64,000 nt of DNA from GCA-2720975 sp964467985 (GTDB lineage Bacteria > Planctomycetota > UBA1135 > GCA-002686595), in contig CAYXTP010000008.1 of the NCBI GenBank assembly GCA_964467985.1, forward strand, positions 124,001 to 188,000. Direction: 5' to 3'. The translations under genes and the position numbers were made by a program. Below the pieces are notes generated by a model that made no database searches, was not told where the DNA came from, and was given only the letters and a program-made list of their open reading frames with translations. Positions 42,465-50,608 of the stretch are shown in pieces. Each line of letters opens with the position of its first letter. Position 1 is the first letter of the stretch.

Positions 42465-42480
42465 CGATCTGGACAGATCG
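42465..42480. promoter_or_regulatory. Inverted repeat upstream of HEAT paralogue A
   Basis: CGATCTG and CAGATCG form a perfect 7-base dyad around a GA spacer, 59-74 bases upstream of the ATG at 42406. Near it (42448-42461) is TTGGGTACCCACAG, closely matched upstream of paralogue B (TTGGTACCCACAG at 45038-45050), which has its own dyad. This could be an operator or a 5' leader hairpin; no promoter consensus can be assigned with confidence. Confidence 0.35.
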
Positions 42481-42830
42481 GCGTCTTTCCTCGAGCAAGG
42501 CCCGTGCCACGGAGATTTGCAGACTGGCCGATTCGGGCCGAGAATGGGGGCCTGGGCAAAATGGACTGGGGACTCAGACTGGGCCGCCATCATAGGCGTC
42601 TGGGGGCATATCGTCCAAGTTCAGAGTCCCAAGAGTGGGCCTGGGGTTGGTTTGTCCGCTCGGTACCTATAGCCGCCTGTATGGGCCATGTTTCGGGTTC
42701 GGAACGGCCCTGTCCCTGAAATCCGCACTTGGGCCTACGACCCGGACTAGACGAGGCCCCCCTCGGTCCACGATTTTGGTGCCCAAGGGGGTTTTGGTGC
42801 GAAGGGGGATCGAGCCGCCGCTCGGGTACA
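42481..42830. other. Intergenic stretch with nothing recognised
   Basis: Part of the 492-base gap between the tandem HEAT genes. Apart from the dyad to its left and the hairpin to its right, I see no coding frame with a credible start, no tRNA and no repeat. It presumably contains the promoter of paralogue A. Confidence 0.5.
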
Positions 42831-42860
42831 GCGGCCCGCCCGGAAGACCGGACGGGCCGC
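42831..42860 (-). terminator. 13-bp hairpin downstream of HEAT gene 42899-44998
   Basis: On the minus strand, 38 bases beyond the stop, GCGGCCCGTCCGG and CCGGGCGGGCCGC pair around tetraloop TCTT with one U-G pair. Same architecture and wobble position as the hairpin at 40209-40240, with compensatory differences (CCGG/CCGG here against CCAG/CTGG there). No U-tract follows. Probably a terminator or 3'-end stabiliser of this gene. Confidence 0.65.
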
Positions 42861-42898
42861 ATGGCTGGCAGAGACCCCGCAGGGAGCCGAGCCGGGTC

Positions 42899-44998
42899 CT
42901 AGAGTAGGTCCAGAATGCCGAGTCCTGCCCCGGTCAGGGTCACGGTGTTCGCCCGGTAGTTGATGTTGGCGGAGATCTTCGTGTTCCAGGGGAGTTCCTC
43001 CTTGTCACAGACGATTCCCAAGGCCGCCGCCGCAAAACCGCGAGCCGTGGCTGTCACGCTCTGATTGCCGAGGAGGTCGATCAGAGGGTCGATCGAGCGG
43101 CTGTCGCCGATTGCACCGAGAGCCGTGGATAGGGCTGCTTGGGTAGCCAAGCCACGCGCATCTTTCAGCATGGCCACCAACTCATTCACCAGGTCCTTGT
43201 CCCCCAGGAGCCCCAGCGCGATGGCTGCCTGTTTGAGCAAGTCGGGCTTGTACTCGGAGTCTCGGATGATGCGCTGAATCGGGTCGATGGCGCTCTTGTC
43301 TTCGATGAGTCCCAGGGCAATGGCTGCGTAGCCCCGGGCCTCGTTGGTGCTGAAGTAGTCGAGTTTGTCCAGGCAGATCTGCGTCGCCTCGACGTCGCGC
43401 CGGATGCCAAGCCCCAGGAGGTAGGCACCGATTTCGGCGGGACGCACACACCGTTCCGCCGCTGAGCGCAGGGCTAGGCCCGCCGATTCGCTCATCGTCT
43501 CATCGTGGTCCAGAAGCTGACGACCCAAGACACCCAGGGCCAAACCAGCCCAGGGCTTGAGCTGCGTCCTGCCCGTGGAGAGCTGGCGCAGCAGCTCCCG
43601 GCGTGCAGTCAGCGTGCCCGCGAGGGCGTCCGGTCCCAAACCTGGCCGGCCGCCTGATTGAGCCAATGCGATCAGGGCGAAGCGCCGACTCTGGACACCG
43701 CCTTCCTTGATGATCCGCATGAGCTCCCCACGGATCCTGTTGTTGATCCCGCCCGCCCCATCGTCCTCGGCCGTTCCCATCTGGCCCAAGGCAAGGGTGC
43801 AACTCATGAGCACCTCGCGGTTCTCCTTGCTGTGTCGGCCGACGGTCTCGATTACCAGCTCGGCTACCCGTTCCTGCATGGCCTGGGAGGCGCCAGGCAG
43901 GAGGCGGGCCATGGCCGTGGGGGCGTGGGCCCGCACAAGCCAGTGACGTGTCGAAGTGTGGGCGCGCTCGTTGGCGGGGTTGAAGTACTGCAGCAAGAAC
44001 TCCAGTTGAGTCTCACGGCTCTGGGCCCAGTACTTGGCTCCATCTCGAGCGCTGTCGAGAGGACTTGCGAGGGTGTCAACGGGGGTCAAGCCCAGGGCCG
44101 TCATGGCCGCGACCTTGACGTCGCGCTGGGCGAAATGGGGCTCGTCTAGAAGGCGAATCAGAGTCTCAGCGATGTCACGTCGCAGATCATTGTCGCTGGT
44201 GCGGTGCCCAAGCAGGCCCAGGCCGTAACAGGCGAAGGCGCGGCTGCGGACCGGGACCTCGGTCTTGCCGATGAAACGACGAGCTTGGGGAGCGTCCCAC
44301 GCGAGTTGGTTGAGGACTTGGTAGGACGCGTCGTTGGCGAGGATGCCAAGGGCGACGGCGGCGGTTTCGGCTACCCCTTGGTTGGGGTCCTTGAGAAACT
44401 CCTTGATGATGTCCTCAAATTCCGAGTCATCGGTAGCCGCCACATTTCCGATCTTGGCCAGGGCGATAAGAGCCGAGTCGATAATGTCATTCGAGCGTTC
44501 CGTCGCCAGGGTGTTCTTCAGAGCTGGGACAACCACGTTCTGAATCGTCTCGTGGGTGGGGCGACGGCTGTCCTTCGACTGATCGCTCTGGCCAAGACCC
44601 AGAAAGAACTCACTGGAGCCCGTCAGGGCACCGCCGAAGTGAATCCTGGACTTCAGATTCAAGTAGGGCTCGCGATTGAAGCCCCACCAGAAGTCCCAGA
44701 GGGTCAGGTCAGTCCCCGGCTGCTGCGGACGGGTGGCAGGGTTTGTGCCGATCTGCCCCGGAGTGGGCGGCAAGATGCCCGGGGTGGGCGGCTGCGGTCC
44801 ACCCGTCGTCGGCGGACCGGGGATGCTGGGGGGCGCAGGCCCAGTGGTGGGGGGAGCGCCGCCAGTTCCCCCGCCGCCATTTCCGGGAGGAACAGTGTCT
44901 CCCGGGCCTCGGTAGGTGCCGCCGTGGCCAGTGCTGGTGGATTGGAAGCACAAGGCTCCCACGCTGAGTAGGGTTCCCAGAAGGAGCAGTCTCTTCAT
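42899..44998 (-). CDS. Secreted HEAT-repeat protein (tandem paralogue B)
   Basis: 699 residues from the ATG at 44998. Signal peptide MKRLLLLGTLLSVGALCFQ, linker (about 25-95) of Gly-rich and PPxxGP-type units, the same DLTLWDFWWGFNREPYL block, and HEAT repeats to about 655 (DIIDSALIALAKIGNVAA, GHRTSDNDLRRDIAETLIRL, EARGYAAIALGLIEDKSAI). It ends FAAAALGIVCDKEELPWNTK and GAGLGILDLL. Long stretches are identical to paralogue A; the largest differences are in the linker and around residue 385, where B has LASPLDSARDG. Recent tandem duplication with retention of both copies is the simplest explanation. Confidence 0.85.
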   Translation of the reverse strand: MKRLLLLGTLLSVGALCFQSTSTGHGGTYRGPGDTVPPGNGGGGTGGAPPTTGPAPPSIPGPPTTGGPQPPTPGILPPTPGQIGTNPATRPQQPGTDLTLWDFWWGFNREPYLNLKSRIHFGGALTGSSEFFLGLGQSDQSKDSRRPTHETIQNVVVPALKNTLATERSNDIIDSALIALAKIGNVAATDDSEFEDIIKEFLKDPNQGVAETAAVALGILANDASYQVLNQLAWDAPQARRFIGKTEVPVRSRAFACYGLGLLGHRTSDNDLRRDIAETLIRLLDEPHFAQRDVKVAAMTALGLTPVDTLASPLDSARDGAKYWAQSRETQLEFLLQYFNPANERAHTSTRHWLVRAHAPTAMARLLPGASQAMQERVAELVIETVGRHSKENREVLMSCTLALGQMGTAEDDGAGGINNRIRGELMRIIKEGGVQSRRFALIALAQSGGRPGLGPDALAGTLTARRELLRQLSTGRTQLKPWAGLALGVLGRQLLDHDETMSESAGLALRSAAERCVRPAEIGAYLLGLGIRRDVEATQICLDKLDYFSTNEARGYAAIALGLIEDKSAIDPIQRIIRDSEYKPDLLKQAAIALGLLGDKDLVNELVAMLKDARGLATQAALSTALGAIGDSRSIDPLIDLLGNQSVTATARGFAAAALGIVCDKEELPWNTKISANINYRANTVTLTGAGLGILDLL

Positions 44999-45015
44999 TT
45001 TGTCTCTCTCTGCTT

Positions 45016-45035
45016 GCTGCCATCGAGATGGCAGC
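45016..45035. promoter_or_regulatory. Perfect inverted repeat in 5' leader of HEAT paralogue B
   Basis: GCTGCCATC and GATGGCAGC form a 9-base perfect dyad around a GA spacer, 18-37 bases upstream of the ATG at 44998. It may be an operator or, if inside the transcript, a leader hairpin. The spacer GA is the same as in the dyad upstream of paralogue A, although arm sequences differ. Confidence 0.4.
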
Positions 45036-45388
45036 GATTGGTACCCACAGTTGCGACCCGCGTGGGTCGGCGAGTCGGCTAGGGCAACCTGCGTGCCACG
45101 CTGCACGGACCCACGCAGGGGAGGACCCGCTCGCGGACCAAACGCCCGACCCAGGGGGCCAGGAATCCCCACCGGAAGGCCTCTGACGCACTTGAGCCAG
45201 GAAGGTCCGGACCCTGGATGACGCGGCATGGGGTGCATCCAGACAGCTCGACCGGCTGCTCACTACGAACTCCACCGTGTTCCCGAGCCGAAACGTTCTC
45301 GTCCCGTGGGTCGCGACCCCATCGAGTCCAGGTGGGTCTGAACAAACGACCGCGCCCCCGTGGCTTGGGGCCACGCGTGTCAAGTTCA
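45036..45388. other. Intergenic stretch with nothing recognised
   Basis: Left part of the region between the divergent HEAT paralogue B and the histidine kinase. Apart from TTGGTACCCACAG at 45038-45050, which recurs upstream of paralogue A, no coding frame or RNA gene is credible. It probably holds the divergent promoters. Confidence 0.5.
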
Positions 45389-45572
45389 GAACTGACTGGG
45401 TTCCGTGTGCATAGCCACAATCAGCATTCCTTCCTTTGGCCTCGTCTGTGGGCGTCGGAGACCACCCGTCAGGACCCGCTGCGTGAAGAGGGGGGGCCGC
45501 TGGCCGACAGCCCCTTTTCATTGAAGCTGGGGGCAATTCGCGCAATGAATGCCCACCAAACCCAGTCAGTTC
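45389..45572 (+). repeat. 184-bp dispersed element, copy 2 (terminal inverted repeats)
   Basis: Starts GAACTGACTGGGTT and ends AACCCAGTCAGTTC, perfect 14-base inverted termini; same orientation as the copy at 28079-28263. Hairpin GGGGC/GCCCC at 45493-45514 is followed by TTTT at 45515-45518, in the same place as in copy 1, while the flanking hairpin bases have changed. The right end contains an ATG at 45549 that is in frame with the histidine kinase gene. No direct flanking duplication that would prove transposition is apparent. Confidence 0.85.
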
Positions 45573-47096
45573 GGTTGGGTTCTTCCAACGGCTTCAGGTG
45601 GGAGGCAGACTCAGGGCGTGAGGTCACCCCATCCGACTCTCTCAGGCTCGTCCACCCTGCCCGGTGCGAGCACCACACAGCCCCTCTCTGAATGGCCGGC
45701 TTGGGAGGGGTTCGTTCCGCCTTGGACTCCAGGTCCGGGCCGGCTTGCAGGAATGCTGCAAGCCCTTGCCGAACACCTAGGTCTGACATCCCTCGCCTGG
45801 GTGGAGTCGGGCAAGGAACCCGTCATCGGAGGGTTGGGTCATAGCCCACGTACACTCGCCCAAAGCGTGGACTGGTCCCTCGTGTCTGCGTTGGGTCCCG
45901 GCGAGTGGGTCGAGTTGGGTCCAGGGGTCTTCCCGCGCTCTGGGCGCCTCGGAGTGCACGGGACCCATGGGTTCTGGGCGCGACCTGCGGCTGTCGCGCG
46001 GCCGGGGGTCTTGCTGGGGTCTTCTGCAAATCTGGCCTATGGCTCCCGAGCACGGTGGGTCGGATTGGCGGAGTGGGTGGCGGCGCGCTTTCTTGAAGCC
46101 GCCGAACAGGGACAGCAGCACCTGGGCGAGCAGGAGAGACGATTGGGAAGGCGAGCTGCCGCGCTCAATCACGATTTGCGCAACCAACTAAACCTGGCCA
46201 GTCTGCAACTGGAGCGACTGCGATCGGAGGCGGTGGGTCCTGCTCGCGCCGAGGTAGGGCCCGAACGCGTCCAAGCCGCCGACCTGGCCGATCTGTCGCG
46301 TTCCCTGGGTAGTGCCCGTGACCTGTGCGCCAGCACACTCGGTGGGCCCGGCACCCTTGCCCGTCGGCGCCTGGCGCTACGACCCAGGTTATTGGAGCAA
46401 GCGCGAGGGGCTCGGGAATTGGCCCGCGCAGGCGGCGCACTGGCCGTTCTTGTTCGGTGCGCTTCGGACCTGTACGTGAGCGCCCATCCCACACTCCTGG
46501 ATCGGCTTGTGAAGAATCTGCTCTTGAATGCCATGTGCGCCTCATCGGATGGGGGGGAGGTGCGGCTTTGCGCCAACCAACAGGGCAGCCAGGTTCGCCT
46601 TGAGGTCAGTGATTTGGGGCGCGGTATGGATCGGGCAGAACGTGAAGAGTGGATGCGCGCCGGCTGGAGCGGCGGGGGTGGGAGCGGCTATGGGAGCGCG
46701 AGTCTGCAGGAGTGCCTGCAGGGTCTTGGCGGCCGCATGGAGTTGGACTCCGCACCAGGCAAGGGCACCTCCGTCACCGTCTTCTTGCCCGGCGTCCCGC
46801 AAGAGCACGGCCCGCTTGTGCTGTTGGTGGATTCCAACCCGGCGCGTCGGGCCGAGCAGGAACAGCTCCTACTCGATCGAGGAATTCCGGTGGCCCCAGC
46901 GGGGGACCTGCATGAGGCCAGGACGTGGTTGGACAACTTCACCCTGGCTGCAGTGATCGTGGCTCGCGGGTTCCACGCAGAGGGGTTGCCTGAATTTCAG
47001 CAGGCAGCTGGACGCGCGGGACTGGAAGTCCATGTTGTGGGGCTCCAGGCGGGAGAGTTTGCCGAACTCGCCGAATCCTTCCGTTCGCGCGCCTAG
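45549..47096 (+). CDS. Histidine kinase with degenerate C-terminal receiver
   Basis: 515 residues from the ATG at 45549, which lies inside the dispersed element; GTG at 45618 and ATG at 45753 are alternatives. Residues about 65-180 look like a GAF-like sensor. The H-box is LNHDLRNQLNLASLQLERL with phospho-acceptor His208. The ATPase part has LVKNLLLNAM (N-box), VSDLGRGMD (G1), GYGSASLQECL and GKGTSVTVFLP (G2). The last 95 residues resemble a receiver (PLVLLVDSNPARRAEQ) but the expected phospho-acceptor Asp is missing: the strand reads AAVIVARGF. No transmembrane helix, so a cytoplasmic kinase. No response regulator is adjacent. Confidence 0.82.
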   Translation: MPTKPSQFGWVLPTASGGRQTQGVRSPHPTLSGSSTLPGASTTQPLSEWPAWEGFVPPWTPGPGRLAGMLQALAEHLGLTSLAWVESGKEPVIGGLGHSPRTLAQSVDWSLVSALGPGEWVELGPGVFPRSGRLGVHGTHGFWARPAAVARPGVLLGSSANLAYGSRARWVGLAEWVAARFLEAAEQGQQHLGEQERRLGRRAAALNHDLRNQLNLASLQLERLRSEAVGPARAEVGPERVQAADLADLSRSLGSARDLCASTLGGPGTLARRRLALRPRLLEQARGARELARAGGALAVLVRCASDLYVSAHPTLLDRLVKNLLLNAMCASSDGGEVRLCANQQGSQVRLEVSDLGRGMDRAEREEWMRAGWSGGGGSGYGSASLQECLQGLGGRMELDSAPGKGTSVTVFLPGVPQEHGPLVLLVDSNPARRAEQEQLLLDRGIPVAPAGDLHEARTWLDNFTLAAVIVARGFHAEGLPEFQQAAGRAGLEVHVVGLQAGEFAELAESFRSRA

Positions 47097-47098
47097 GT

Positions 47099-47869
47099 TC
47101 AGCGCGCCATCAAACTGGCGCGCAGGAACTCGCGGTTGAGCCGTGCAATGTGAGCCACGGAGATGCCCTTGGGGCAGGCAGCTTCACACTCGAAGTGGTT
47201 GGTGCAGTTTCCGAAGCCCTCGGCATCCATGGCGGTCACCATCGATCGGGCGCGTGCGTCCCGTTCGGGTGCGCCCTGGGGTAGCAACGCCAATTGCGAG
47301 ACCTTTGCGCCCACGAACAGCATGGCCGAAGCGTTTGGGCAGGCGGCGACGCAAGCTCCGCAACCAATGCAAGCCGCTGCGTCGAAGGCCTCTTCTGCCG
47401 CGGGTTTGGGGACTGGAATCGAGTGCGCGTCCGGCGCGGAGCCCGTGTTCACCGACACGTAGCCGCCTGCTTGCTGGATGCGGTCAAAGGCGCCGCGGTC
47501 CACAACCAGGTCGCGCAGGATCGGGAATCCGTTGGCGCGGAAGGGTTCGACGTAGATGGAGTCTCCATCCGCAAAGCTGCGCATGTGCAGCTGGCAGGTG
47601 GTGGTCTCCTGCTCCGGTCCATGGGGCTTGCCGTTGATCACGAGGGAGCACATGCCACAGATGCCCTCGCGGCAGTCATGGTCAAAGGCGAAGGCCTCTT
47701 GACCCTGCGCCATGCGTTGCTCGTTCATGATGTCGAGCATCTCGAGAAACGAAGTATCCGGACTCACCTTAAGGCTCGTCGTCTCGAATTTCCCGGGCTG
47801 ATCAGGACCGGACTGGCACCAGACATGAACGCAGATGCTCAGGTCGGTTGCAGGGGAGGTGGCGCTCAT
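47099..47869 (-). CDS. sdhB: Succinate dehydrogenase/fumarate reductase iron-sulfur subunit
   Basis: 256 residues. Carries electrons between the flavin subunit and the quinone. The 2Fe-2S domain has DCREGICGMCSLVING (Cys66, 71, 74) plus Cys92. The C-terminal ferredoxin part has CIGCGACVAACP (Cys167, 170, 173, 177) and later Cys222, Cys228 and Cys232 in ACPKGIS, for the 4Fe-4S and 3Fe-4S clusters. Overlaps sdhA by 4 bases and is the last gene of the sdhCAB operon. Confidence 0.95.
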   Translation of the reverse strand: MSATSPATDLSICVHVWCQSGPDQPGKFETTSLKVSPDTSFLEMLDIMNEQRMAQGQEAFAFDHDCREGICGMCSLVINGKPHGPEQETTTCQLHMRSFADGDSIYVEPFRANGFPILRDLVVDRGAFDRIQQAGGYVSVNTGSAPDAHSIPVPKPAAEEAFDAAACIGCGACVAACPNASAMLFVGAKVSQLALLPQGAPERDARARSMVTAMDAEGFGNCTNHFECEAACPKGISVAHIARLNREFLRASLMAR

Positions 47870-49794
47870 TTGTAGCTGCGGGTGGTGAGTTGGACCGTGT
47901 CGAAGGAGAGTTCTTCGGTGTGACGCTGGGTGGCTTCACCCTCGCGATGCTCCCAGGCGGTGACGTGACAGAAGTCCTCGTCATTGCGTTGGGCTTCGTT
48001 CTCGGGCGTCTGGTGCTCCTCACGGAAGTGACCGCCGCAGGACTCCTCGCGCTGTAGCGCATCGCTGACCATCAATTCGCCAAACTCCATGAAGTCTGCC
48101 ACGCGACCGGCGTGCTCGAGGTTCTGGTTGAGGGACTGAGCGTCGCCCAAGACTCGCACGTCTTGCCAGAACGACTCCCGCAACGCGCGAATGGATGCTC
48201 GAGCAGATTCCAGGCCGGCGCGCTCGCGAGCCATACCGCACTGGTTCCAGCAGATCAGGCCGAGTTCGCGGTGGAAGGAATCCACCGTGCGCGAGCCCTG
48301 GACCGCAAGTAGCGCCTCAAAGCGATTCCTCGAGGAGGCTTCGGCCTCGGCGAACGCGTCGTGGGATGTGTCCACTTCCTGCAAAGCACGGCCAGCGAGA
48401 TGGCTGGCGATGGTTGCGGGGACGACGAAGTAGCCATCGGCTAGGCCCTGCATCAGGGCGCTGGCGCCCAAGCGGTTGGCGCCGTGGTCGGAGAAGTTGG
48501 CTTCACCGAGCACGAACAGGCCTGGCACGGTGCTCTCCAAGTTGTAATCGACCCACAATCCGCCCATCGTGTAGTGCACGGCCGGGAAGATGCGCATGGG
48601 GGAGGTGTAGGGGTCCTCGCCAGTGATGCGCGAGTACATGTCGAACAGGTTCCCGTAGCGCGCTTGAATCGTGTCGCGCCCGTCCCGTTGAATGGCATCT
48701 CGGAAATCCAGGAAGACGGCCTGGCCCGTGGCTCCCACACCGCGGCCCGCATCGCAGACCTGCTTGGCATTGCGGGAGGCCACATCGCGCGGGACCAGGT
48801 TGCCGAAACTGGGATATTTGCGCTCCAGGTAGTAGTCGCGCTCGCCCTCGGGGATGTCCGCGGCAGGTCGCATGTCGTCTGCGCCTTGCGGCACCCACAC
48901 ACGCCCATCATTGCGCAGGCTCTCGCTCATCAGCGTGAGTTTGGATTGGAATTCACCGTGCACCGGGATGCAGGTGGGGTGAATCTGGGTGTAGCACGGG
49001 TTGGCGAAGAAGGCCCCGCGTTTGTGCGCCCGCCAGGCCGCGGTCACATTGGATGCCTTGGCATTCGTCGACAGGTAGAACACGTTAGCGTAGCCCCCCG
49101 TACAGAGCAGTACTGCGTGCCCGGACCAGCGCTCAAAGGCGCCGTGGGTCAGGTCGCGGGTCACGATGCCACGCGCCACGCCATCCACCTCCACCAGGTC
49201 CACCATTTCCTTGCGGACATGCAGCTTGACCCGACCCGCATCCACCTGGCGCATGAGTGCGCCGTAGGCGCCGAGCAGTAGCTGTTGCCCCGTCTGTCCG
49301 CGGGCGTAGAAAGTGCGCGCTACCTGCGCGCCGCCAAATGAGCGATTGTCGAGCAGTCCACCGTACTCACGCGCGAAGGGCACGCCCTGGGCCACGCACT
49401 GATCGATGATCTGGGTCGAGACCTCTGCCAGGCGGTGCACATTGCCCTCGCGTGAGCGGTAGTCTCCGCCCTTGATCGTGTCGTAGAACAAACGGTGGAC
49501 GCTGTCCCCGTCGTTCTTGTAGTTCTTGGCCGCGTTGATGCCACCCTGTGCCGCGATCGAGTGGGCCCGGCGTGCACTGTCCTGGACGCAGAAGGCGGTC
49601 ACCCCGTAACCCATTTCCGCAAGGGATGCGGCGGCCGAGGCGCCGGCCAAGCCCGTACCCACGACGAGGATTTCGAACTTGCGGCGGTTGGCTGGATTGA
49701 CCAGTTTCAGGTCGAACTTGTGGCGCGTCCATTTTTCGTCCAAGGCTCCGCCGGGGACGTTGTCGGCCAGTTGGGTGTTGGGTCGAATCGTCAT
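47866..49794 (-). CDS. sdhA: Succinate dehydrogenase/fumarate reductase flavoprotein subunit
   Basis: 642 residues. FAD-binding VVGTGLAGASAAASLAEMGYG near the N-terminus, the flavin-attachment motif with HSIAAQGGINAAKNY, substrate-binding HPTCIPVHG, and the catalytic HYTMGGLWVDYNLES and FVLGEANFSDHGANRLGASAL. Gene order C-A-B and the long sequence fit the b558-type (type B) complex of non-proteobacterial lineages. Oxidises succinate in the TCA cycle or runs in reverse. Confidence 0.95.
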   Translation of the reverse strand: MTIRPNTQLADNVPGGALDEKWTRHKFDLKLVNPANRRKFEILVVGTGLAGASAAASLAEMGYGVTAFCVQDSARRAHSIAAQGGINAAKNYKNDGDSVHRLFYDTIKGGDYRSREGNVHRLAEVSTQIIDQCVAQGVPFAREYGGLLDNRSFGGAQVARTFYARGQTGQQLLLGAYGALMRQVDAGRVKLHVRKEMVDLVEVDGVARGIVTRDLTHGAFERWSGHAVLLCTGGYANVFYLSTNAKASNVTAAWRAHKRGAFFANPCYTQIHPTCIPVHGEFQSKLTLMSESLRNDGRVWVPQGADDMRPAADIPEGERDYYLERKYPSFGNLVPRDVASRNAKQVCDAGRGVGATGQAVFLDFRDAIQRDGRDTIQARYGNLFDMYSRITGEDPYTSPMRIFPAVHYTMGGLWVDYNLESTVPGLFVLGEANFSDHGANRLGASALMQGLADGYFVVPATIASHLAGRALQEVDTSHDAFAEAEASSRNRFEALLAVQGSRTVDSFHRELGLICWNQCGMARERAGLESARASIRALRESFWQDVRVLGDAQSLNQNLEHAGRVADFMEFGELMVSDALQREESCGGHFREEHQTPENEAQRNDEDFCHVTAWEHREGEATQRHTEELSFDTVQLTTRSYK

Positions 49795-49810
49795 CGGTGA
49801 TGCGCAGCTC

Positions 49811-50473
49811 TCAGGCCGCTCCCTTCGAGAACATGCAGTAAATTGGAAAGGAGGCGAAGCCCACAGCCAGCGCGGTCGCCAGTGCCAGCGCGCCGATCCG
49901 AATCAGGGGGCTCCAGTTGGGGTGTTGAAGACCCAGAGTCTGGAAGGCGCTTTGGATTGCGTGGCGCAGATGCAGACCCAGGGCCGCGACACCGATCAGG
50001 TACAGGGTGGCACCCAGGGGACTGCCGAGCCGCTCGATCACGGCCGCACCCAGGTCATCCATTTCTCCGGCCAGGGTCGGGACGCGGAAGTCGATGATGT
50101 GGATGATCAGGAAGACGCCGACAATCAGGCCCGTAACGACCATGGTGCTTGAAGCGGCCGTGAGGTTGCCCATGTTGGCTCGCACCTGGTAGGGCTGCTC
50201 GCGTGCCAGCTTGTTCTCGCGGGCGATGCGCAGGGCCAGGGCCATGTGGATGACAAACAACGCCCCCAATCCAATTTCTGCTGCCTTGAGCAGGCCGCCC
50301 ATCTCTTCCAGCGTGGCGGCGTACTCGTTGAAGCCCTCAACGCCACCGGTGTAGAGGCTGAAGTTTCCCAGTAGGTGAACCACCAAGAAGCCCACCAAGG
50401 AAAGCCCGGTGAGGGCCATGACCGTCTTCTTGCCGACCGACGAGGACAGGAATTGTCCGATCCAGCTGAACAT
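49811..50473 (-). CDS. sdhC: Succinate dehydrogenase cytochrome b558 subunit
   Basis: 220 residues from the ATG at 50473. Five hydrophobic segments (about 17-40, 57-80, 95-120, 145-170 and 190-212) and histidines placed for two heme b groups (FLVVHLLGN, ALFVIHMALALR, VFLIIHIIDF, LGLHLRHAIQ). The long single-subunit anchor of type B enzymes explains the absence of sdhD. First gene of the operon. Confidence 0.93.
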   Translation of the reverse strand: MFSWIGQFLSSSVGKKTVMALTGLSLVGFLVVHLLGNFSLYTGGVEGFNEYAATLEEMGGLLKAAEIGLGALFVIHMALALRIARENKLAREQPYQVRANMGNLTAASSTMVVTGLIVGVFLIIHIIDFRVPTLAGEMDDLGAAVIERLGSPLGATLYLIGVAALGLHLRHAIQSAFQTLGLQHPNWSPLIRIGALALATALAVGFASFPIYCMFSKGAA

Positions 50474-50608
50474 GGGGATTCGTACGGGGTTGTGGGGCAG
50501 AGAAGCCTGGAAAACGGTGCTGTGGGGAAGGCAAGCTATCCGGCGCGTGCATGGGAGACAATCCGTTATCGCCCACTTTGTCTTGCACGCCCATGCCGAA
50601 CAGGATCC

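Noticed and set aside
41699..42595. 298-residue plus-strand frame opposite HEAT paralogue A
   Set aside because: It is the shadow of the HEAT solenoid and Gly/Pro linker (long GC-rich antisense reading, with runs of Gly and Ala); no family motif.
44204..44971. 255-residue plus-strand frame opposite HEAT paralogue B
   Set aside because: Same explanation as the frame opposite paralogue A, with matching composition.
48484..49281. 265-residue plus-strand frame within sdhA
   Set aside because: Antisense shadow of the flavoprotein, which has all the catalytic motifs.
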